From positions 1 through 62,625 of IMG/VR virus record IMGVR_UViG_3300035490_000346: a stretch of DNA of 62,625 bases. One strand, written 5' to 3'. Each line of letters opens with the position of its first letter. Within the stretch, counting starts at the first letter, position 1. The notes under the pieces were generated by a model. The model did not search any database. It was not told the origin of the DNA and saw only the letters and a program-made list of their open reading frames with translations. A program made the translations under genes and the position numbers. The stretch is from a virus. This document shows positions 58,299 through 62,625 of this stretch, piece by piece.

Positions 58299-58432
58299 TC
58301 CCTGTACTCCAGGTCGTACTTGTGGCAGGCATCGCTACAGTAGGCCTTGTCCCCCTTCACCGTGTTGATGCCGCAGTAAAGGCATACCCGCACTTCCTTC
58401 CTGCGCTTCTTCTCTTTCTTCTCTGGTCTCAC
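58274..58432 (-). CDS. 52-residue zinc-ribbon peptide, GTG start
   Basis: GTG 58432 has CGGAGG six bases upstream. A Lys/Arg-rich start is followed by CLYCG and CSDACH: a complete C2-C2/H zinc finger (YHC-like). Stop at 58274-58276. Well formed although short; it overlaps the following gene by 25 bases. Confidence 0.6.
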   Translation of the reverse strand: MRPEKKEKKRRKEVRVCLYCGINTVKGDKAYCSDACHKYDLEYREWLKQEKK

Positions 58433-58442
58433 GTTGCCTCCG

Positions 58443-58622
58443 TTATGTGGCCTCCGGCTCTACCTCGGCCTCGTCCTCTATGAACTCGGCGAGCCTGTCC
58501 ACGGCGTCCTCAAGCGTCCCGAACCCGATAGTGTCCCCCGGCACCGCCATGTAGAGCCTGTGCAGGCGGCTGAGAATCTCGTTGGCCTCGTTGTAGTGCT
58601 CCCGGCTGATGGGCCTCTCCAT
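58443..58622 (-). CDS. Unknown 59-residue acidic helical protein
   Basis: ATG 58622 overlaps the preceding stop (TAATG-type junction). Helical, strongly acidic C-terminus (AEFIEDEAEVEPEAT). No family recognised. Confidence 0.5.
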   Translation of the reverse strand: MERPISREHYNEANEILSRLHRLYMAVPGDTIGFGTLEDAVDRLAEFIEDEAEVEPEAT

Positions 58623-58978
58623 TACAGGGCCTCCTGGTAGATGTCGATGAAGGTGGGCTGCGAGGGGGCATCGGTGCTGCCGCTCCAGCCCAGGGCAACG
58701 GCGAACGCCACGATCTTGGGGAAGGACGCGGCGTGCCGCCTGCCCTTCCTGTCCAGCCTGTGCATCAGCGCCAGCGGCAGGGCACGGTGGTCCTTGAACA
58801 CCATCCTGCCCGTCAGGGAGTTGTAGGCCACCCATCCTGGGAGCATCCAGAAGCACTGGTGGGCGCAGACGCCGCTTCCAGGGGCCATCTCACGGGTGCA
58901 GCCGCACACGGCGCAGCGGGGCTGCCCTACGCCCCTCTGCCCGACCGCCTTGACCGTGTAGCGCTGCGATTGGCTCAT
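58622..58978 (-). CDS. Zinc-finger protein, 118 aa
   Basis: ATG 58978 overlaps the previous stop. CAVCGCT and C-x-H-x-C about 11 residues on form a zinc site in residues ~22-42. The rest has an aromatic strand region and a helix (MHRLDRKGRRHAAS). Unknown function. Confidence 0.55.
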   Translation of the reverse strand: MSQSQRYTVKAVGQRGVGQPRCAVCGCTREMAPGSGVCAHQCFWMLPGWVAYNSLTGRMVFKDHRALPLALMHRLDRKGRRHAASFPKIVAFAVALGWSGSTDAPSQPTFIDIYQEAL

Positions 58979-59304
58979 AGCTCCTCGCTGCAAAGGCAGG
59001 GGGTCCCGCCGAAGAGCCGGAGGCCACATAACGGACGGATAGCCCTCTTGGCCTTCTTCCTCCGTGGCTTCCGCTTCTTGCCAGGGCATCCCAGGAGGTC
59101 CTCTTCCTTCCAGACCATCGTCTCGTGGAAGCATCCCAGGAAGTCGATCTTGACGACCTTTCCCTTCCTCTTGAAGCCAGCGAAGAGGGCGTTCTGGATG
59201 CGGACGAACTCCGACATGGTCATCATCCGCTCCCCACGGACGCTTACCAGGAGGTCCTGGGTATCCTTGCCTTCCAGCCTTACCCTGAATGCCCTTATTG
59301 CCAT
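58975..59304 (-). CDS. Unknown 109-residue basic protein
   Basis: CAGGGGGAGC precedes ATG 59304, which is the first gene after promoter 59325-59360. The first half is strand/helix mixed. The second is Lys/Arg-rich (GKKRKPRRKKAKR), a likely nucleic-acid-binding tail, with two C-terminal Cys pairs (CGL, CLC). Confidence 0.55.
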   Translation of the reverse strand: MAIRAFRVRLEGKDTQDLLVSVRGERMMTMSEFVRIQNALFAGFKRKGKVVKIDFLGCFHETMVWKEEDLLGCPGKKRKPRRKKAKRAIRPLCGLRLFGGTPCLCSEEL

Positions 59305-59324
59305 CGGTAGCTCCCCCTGGCACT

Positions 59325-59360
59325 ACTATACACCAGGATACATCCTTCCCTGTCAGGATT
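59325..59360 (-). promoter_or_regulatory. Early-type promoter (minus strand), 21-base spacer
   Basis: Minus strand: AATCCTGAC (59360-59352), 21 bases, TATAGT (59330-59325), with TGTATCCT ten bases before TGTATAGT. One position differs from consensus in each box. It drives the run of small genes from 59304 down. Confidence 0.6.
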
Positions 59361-59501
59361 CTGCCTCGCTTCCATATAGTTACCCTTCAAGCGCCACCCG
59401 CCCTTCCACGCTGATTCTGAAAGCCCCGGAAAAAATTGAATTAGTTGACACGAAACAACCCATACCTTTTACGCTGGCCAATCAGGGCTGCTGGCAGGAT
59501 T
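59361..59501. other. Intergenic region with an extra AATCCTGCC box
   Basis: No gene was found. The region is AT-rich in its middle (AAAAAATTGAATTAGTTGACA near 59432). On the minus strand AATCCTGCC occurs near 59494 without a TATACT at the expected distance. It may be an extra regulator-binding box for promoter 59325. Confidence 0.4.
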
Positions 59502-60047
59502 CTAGGGTAGGTCCAGGCTGGTAGGGGCAGGGTCCAGGCCCGTGTAGCCGTCATCGAGGGGCTGCGGGGTCCCGCCCAGGAAGGCGTCCACGGTGTCGTC
59601 CAGGGAGCCGTGGTGCCTGAAGCGCTCGGGGAATATCCCCTTGTACCTCTCCCGCTCCTCCTGGGTATAGCTCTTCCACCGCCTCATGAAGTCGTCGAAG
59701 TCCGTGGGGGGCGGCTCCTGCCTTATCCCCCACCACTCTTTCAGGTTGACCTGCCTCGGCAGGCCTTCCTCGGGCTTGGCGGGCTTGGGGTTCACCCTCT
59801 CAATCTCGGTCCCCACGGTCATGATGTACTGCCCTCTCCCGAAGATAGTGAACGACGTCCCGAACTCCAGGTACCAGCCCTGCGGGGACTCGGCCTCGTC
59901 AGGGACAGTCCTCGGGGTCCTCAGCCACCTGTCAAGCTCCTGCTGCATGGTGTACTGGAAACGGCGCTTGTTCATGCTCTTGTCAAGGTGCGCCCTTACG
60001 TCGGCAGGGTATTTCCTCAGGTCGGTTTCTAGGTTAATCACTGACAT
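59502..60047 (-). CDS. Unknown 181-residue protein
   Basis: Reads from ATG 60047, inside the preceding gene. A helical N-terminus (YPADVRAHLDKSMNKRRFQY) is followed by a strand-rich middle (GWYLEFGTSFTIFGRGQYIMTVG) and a helical acidic C-terminal part rich in Arg, Glu and Trp. No family recognised. Second gene of the promoter at 60239. Confidence 0.55.
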   Translation of the reverse strand: MSVINLETDLRKYPADVRAHLDKSMNKRRFQYTMQQELDRWLRTPRTVPDEAESPQGWYLEFGTSFTIFGRGQYIMTVGTEIERVNPKPAKPEEGLPRQVNLKEWWGIRQEPPPTDFDDFMRRWKSYTQEERERYKGIFPERFRHHGSLDDTVDAFLGGTPQPLDDGYTGLDPAPTSLDLP

Positions 60048-60219
60048 CGAAGGTGAGTTCTACTATGAACCTTGTGACGGCAAGACTCTCCGGGGAATCC
60101 TCGGCATAGCTGTCACGCAACTGGAAGAGGGCCTTTGCCTTCTCGGCCTTGGTGGTGTTCTTGTCAGAGGCAATCCTGGCTGCCTTCTTCTCGGCGGCGG
60201 TCTTGCTGATGTCTGCCAT
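60034..60219 (-). CDS. Unknown 61-residue helical protein
   Basis: GGTGGAGGGAGACACC precedes ATG 60219; an in-frame GTG at 60234 is less likely. Lys/Ala-rich helix, then strand-rich end (AVTRFIVELTFDVSD). It overlaps the next gene. First gene after promoter 60239. Confidence 0.55.
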   Translation of the reverse strand: MADISKTAAEKKAARIASDKNTTKAEKAKALFQLRDSYAEDSPESLAVTRFIVELTFDVSD

Positions 60220-60238
60220 GGTGTCTCCCTCCACCTAT

Positions 60239-60273
60239 ATAATACATCAAAAAGCTGCTTTCCCGGAGGGATT
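60239..60273 (-). promoter_or_regulatory. Early-type promoter variant (minus strand)
   Basis: Minus strand: AATCCCTCC (60273-60265), 20 bases, TATTAT (60244-60239), preceded by GATG. It is the most divergent member, with a T-rich spacer. It drives the gene at 60219. Confidence 0.5.
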
Positions 60274-60293
60274 CTACACGTGGATACACGCCG

Positions 60294-60437
60294 TTATGGC
60301 TTTTTCTCTGCGGGCTTATCCGGCTTCCTCTCAGGCACTTCCGCCTCTTCCCCCCGCCTGTAGCACTTCGGGCAGCGCTCCAGCCTTGCGATGCTGCTCC
60401 CGCAGCCGGGGCAGACGCTCCCTATCGAGTATGGCAT
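60294..60437 (-). CDS. 47-residue zinc-ribbon peptide
   Basis: GGGGAGGCAAGC directly precedes ATG 60437. CPGCG and CPKC, 14 residues apart, form a complete zinc ribbon. A charged Pro/Glu/Lys tail and TAA at 60294-60296 follow. Last gene of the transcript coming from the right. Confidence 0.65.
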   Translation of the reverse strand: MPYSIGSVCPGCGSSIARLERCPKCYRRGEEAEVPERKPDKPAEKKP

Positions 60438-60449
60438 GCTTGCCTCCCC

Positions 60450-61352
60450 TCAGTCGTACCAGCACCGTGCATAGCTCTCCGATGCCTCGAACTCGTCGGC
60501 CCTGCCGAAGGCCTTATAGAAGGCCAGCTTCTCCCTTGCCCCTATCCGCCCCGCCTTCTCCAGGCCCTCGACGGAGACGCGCATGTCCTCCCTCTCCGGG
60601 GAGACCGCGTAGCCGTGCGCCGTCCAGGAGGGGTGCTTGCGCAGGAACTCCAGGAAGGCGGTATTGCCAGGGCAGTCGTTCCATGGCTCCCCGTTGGCGA
60701 ACCCCAGGCGGGTCAGCCTCTCCAGCGCCTTCAGGGTCAGCCCCTTGAAGCTGCGCACGCCCCCGATGCCGCTGCTGCTGTACCCGAGGCGCTGCTTGTA
60801 GTAGGCATCGGACTTGGCGAAGAAGGGGGCCAGTATCAGGTCCCTCTTGGCCGGCGGCGGGGTTAGGCGCTTCCTCACCTGCCTGTCCAGGGCGGCCTCC
60901 CATGCTACCCCTGCCTTGACCAGCCTCTCTGTCTGCGGCATGTTGAACTGGTAGGTGTCCATGTCGGGCAGGGCCAGCACGCCGTGTGTCAGGACGCAGC
61001 GCTCGCACTGGCGGGCACACCACTTGTTCATCTTCTCTGCCGTCTTCGGCCTCCAGGGGGGCTTGGCGTCCCCCCCCTCGTAGGTACGGGGGTCGGCAGG
61101 GGCCTTACCCAGGAGGCGGTCCGGGATGTAGGCGTGGTTGTCGGGGTCCGTCTCCTCGTCCCTCCTGAGGAACAACGGGGGGTCCTCGTCCCCTACCTCC
61201 TGTATATCGCCTGGGGTGCCGATGCCGACAAGGCTCCCCCCGGAGTCGAAGTACACGCGGGGGCGGCACTGGATGCCCCAGGCCTTGCGGCAGTTGTTGT
61301 CGCACCCTATCCTTGCGTCCTGCCCGAAGTAGACGATATGCTTGTCAATCAC
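60450..61352 (-). CDS. Cys-rich phage protein with unusual C-terminal extension, ~300 aa
   Basis: The likely start is GTG 61352 (GGGAGG upstream); GTG 61364 is four codons earlier. The first ~125 residues (KHIVYFGQDARIGCDNNCRKAWGI, then TYEGGDAKPPW and NKWCARQCERC) match a small cysteine-containing protein family I know from many phage genomes as a stand-alone ~110-130-residue protein. Here a further ~170 residues follow without a stop, with FEASES/YARCWYD at the end and a helical core with several Trp and Tyr residues. It is either a fusion or two genes joined. Confidence 0.55.
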   Translation of the reverse strand: MIDKHIVYFGQDARIGCDNNCRKAWGIQCRPRVYFDSGGSLVGIGTPGDIQEVGDEDPPLFLRRDEETDPDNHAYIPDRLLGKAPADPRTYEGGDAKPPWRPKTAEKMNKWCARQCERCVLTHGVLALPDMDTYQFNMPQTERLVKAGVAWEAALDRQVRKRLTPPPAKRDLILAPFFAKSDAYYKQRLGYSSSGIGGVRSFKGLTLKALERLTRLGFANGEPWNDCPGNTAFLEFLRKHPSWTAHGYAVSPEREDMRVSVEGLEKAGRIGAREKLAFYKAFGRADEFEASESYARCWYD

Positions 61353-61367
61353 GGGGCCTCCCACATA

Positions 61368-61628
61368 CTAGCGCTCCTGGTTCCACCACTTCCAGATGCC
61401 CGTGCCGTAGACGGCTGTCAAGACCGCCTCGAAGCACCAGTGGTCGCTGTCGCCATCGTCCCGTTTCTCGGCGTGCTGCTGGACCATCTCCCTTGCCAGC
61501 TTCACGATGCCGTCCATGTTCGGCCTGAGGAGCGGCTCCGGGGGCTTATCCGCCTCCTGCTTCCGCCGCTCCAGCTCGGCCTTTAGCTCTGCATCGCTTA
61601 CCCCTACCAGACGTCCGTTTCTTGCCAT
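61368..61628 (-). CDS. Unknown 86-residue helical protein
   Basis: ATG 61628 has GGGAGGCAGATATC upstream. A SDAELKAELERRKQEADKPPEPL start (helical, acidic/basic), a middle with Met/Asp, and a Trp-rich C-terminus (GTGIWKWWNQER). No family recognised. Confidence 0.55.
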   Translation of the reverse strand: MARNGRLVGVSDAELKAELERRKQEADKPPEPLLRPNMDGIVKLAREMVQQHAEKRDDGDSDHWCFEAVLTAVYGTGIWKWWNQER

Positions 61629-61641
61629 GATATCTGCCTCC

Positions 61642-61836
61642 CTATTCAGGCTTCGGGGGCCTCGCCAGCTCCTCCCGTATCCTCAGCGCCAGGACGGCGC
61701 ACCGCCCGGACTCCTGCTCGTTGAAGGCCTCCTGTATGGTGCTCCACCCGCCGCTGTGCAGCGTGTCGTTCCAGGCCTTCAGCTCCAGCGAGAGCCTCTC
61801 CAGCTTCCTCGCTGTCTCCTCCATCAGTTCCCTCAT
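61642..61836 (-). CDS. Unknown 64-residue helical protein
   Basis: The start at 61836 overlaps the upstream stop (ATGA). Amphipathic helices with Leu, Glu and Arg and a C-terminal PPKPE. Unknown function. Confidence 0.5.
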   Translation of the reverse strand: MRELMEETARKLERLSLELKAWNDTLHSGGWSTIQEAFNEQESGRCAVLALRIREELARPPKPE

Positions 61837-62528
61837 GCTGTCTCCTTCCTCCGCTCGGCCTCCTGCCTGGCAAGCTGCTCCATGGCCATGTGCTCGCCCC
61901 CGCAGGTCCAGTTTGTCCAGCAGGCCCGGCAGCTCGGTAGGAATACCTTCTCCATCCGCAGCCGGATAGCCTCAAGCTCCTCGAACCCCCACCACAGGTA
62001 GCCCATGGGCCACGCCCCGAACTCGCAGAACGTCACCCTGCCGTCCTCCAGCACTGTCATCGACCTCCTGGACCGGTGGGCGGCACAGTAGGCGGAGAAC
62101 ATGGTAAGAACCGGGTCGCCGAGGTAGTTGTCGTACGCCCGGCCAACAGGGGCGATGGCCCGTGCCTCCTCCTCCGGGTCCTTGGTGGCGGTAAACCCCC
62201 AGTCGTCGTCGAACCTGACCTGGGACTTGAGCCACCCCATGGCCCTGTCGCCTACCCCTGCCGGGTGCATGCGGTCACGGCTTATGCCGAGGTAGACAGG
62301 GGGGCCTCCGCCTGCCAGCCCGCGCACGGCGCTGACCAGCCTCTCCCTTGCCTTCTTGTTGTTGACCCACCAGCCGTTGGTCACGATGCGCAGGGGGACG
62401 AAGTGGAGGGCGTCCAGGAGCCCCTCGTAGTCGGGCAGGAGGGTGACCTCGCCGCCCATGACGTTCAGCCAGGCCACCTGGCCCTCGAAGCACGGGCGCA
62501 CCTGCCTGGCGATGCCCAGGGGCATCAC
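61833..62528 (-). CDS. Radical-SAM-like protein lacking the visible iron-sulfur motif
   Basis: Residues ~20-55 read LNVMGGEVTLLPD...LRIVTNGWWV, the GGE and TNG signatures of the radical SAM barrel. VYLGISRDRMHP follows, and a C-terminal CRACWTNWTC group resembles an auxiliary cluster site. The CX3CX2C motif that should precede GGE is absent. The frame is open upstream to a TGA at 62619-62621 near the window end, but those codons have no Cys. The enzyme is either 5'-truncated/frameshifted near the edge or a degenerate relative. It overlaps the next gene by four bases. Confidence 0.5.
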   Translation of the reverse strand: MMPLGIARQVRPCFEGQVAWLNVMGGEVTLLPDYEGLLDALHFVPLRIVTNGWWVNNKKARERLVSAVRGLAGGGPPVYLGISRDRMHPAGVGDRAMGWLKSQVRFDDDWGFTATKDPEEEARAIAPVGRAYDNYLGDPVLTMFSAYCAAHRSRRSMTVLEDGRVTFCEFGAWPMGYLWWGFEELEAIRLRMEKVFLPSCRACWTNWTCGGEHMAMEQLARQEAERRKETA

Positions 62529-62625
62529 GTCGGTCCGCCTGAGGCCAGCCGCACCCTGGGCATACGCCGAGGCGGGCAGCAGGGGCCTTCCTCTTCTTCC
62601 TGGCGGGGGCCTTCTTCCTCACTCG

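Noticed and set aside
59432-59475. Sigma-70 promoter TTGACA...TTTACG on the plus strand
   Set aside because: The -10 is poor and no plus-strand gene follows; the region more likely serves the minus-strand promoter at 59325.
5943-60273. CRISPR array
   Set aside because: The repeated AATCCYGCC/TATACT units are scattered kilobases apart before genes, not in a regular array with spacers.
1-62625. tRNA genes and insertion sequences
   Set aside because: No cloverleaf with GGTTCRA-type arm and matching acceptor stems, and no transposase or terminal inverted repeats were seen; a dedicated scan could still find a tRNA I missed.

Overview
The window is part of the genome of a tailed phage with a contractile tail, probably a large dsDNA myophage of a high-GC bacterium. 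This rests on a tail sheath, a likely tail tube, a prohead protease, a scaffold-like protein and a major capsid protein, on tightly packed ATGA-overlapping genes, and on dozens of small cysteine-rich or single-helix proteins. Terminase and portal are not visible, so this is not the whole genome. Arg-AGG and Ile-ATA codons are used freely, and strong GGAGG ribosome sites precede most genes. The host cannot be named from the sequence.

Layout. 1-14.7 kb (plus strand) is an early/metabolic block: many small unknown genes, an HD-domain protein, a UvrD/PcrA-type helicase, a LemA-like protein next to a TPM-like membrane protein, an NMN adenylyltransferase-Nudix fusion, a nicotinamide phosphoribosyltransferase and an Rnl2-like RNA ligase. 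14.6-20.0 kb (minus) is a virion block with two structural proteins and an unusual ADP-ribosyltransferase-like / histidine-phosphatase / virion-domain fusion. 20.1-23.2 kb (plus) is an island with its own promoters carrying a Ku homologue and an ATP-dependent DNA ligase, a phage non-homologous end-joining pair. 23.2-25.5 kb (minus) holds a histidine phosphatase, a GIY-YIG homing endonuclease and a structural protein. 25.6-51.8 kb (plus) is the main late block: sheath, tube, a 1210-residue zinc-finger/TPR protein, protease, scaffold, decoration-like protein, capsid, SWIM-type protein and a 1049-residue Ig-like adhesin. 51.8-52.6 kb is an exported PEGA-type protein. 52.6 kb to the end (minus) is a second early-type block of small genes with an HNH-like endonuclease and a radical-SAM-like protein.

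How it fits together. The nicotinamide phosphoribosyltransferase and NMN adenylyltransferase would rebuild NAD+ from nicotinamide, the two-step route known in phages such as KVP40 and linked to defeating NAD+-depleting defences. Ku and ligase would seal or protect genome ends. Two families of candidate promoters can be read by eye. One, AATCCYGCC-N20-TATACT (often with TGTA repeated 10 bases apart), stands before early-type genes on both strands. The other ends in a TTTAGTAGG-like core and stands before late genes. The dispersed shared sites suggest phage-specific transcription control.

Several open frames run through what look like gene boundaries: 402-872, 32840-33910, 38670-40955 and 16920-18698. 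In each, a late-type ribosome site and out-of-frame stops sit at the junction. The 3' or 5' ends of those genes are therefore uncertain.
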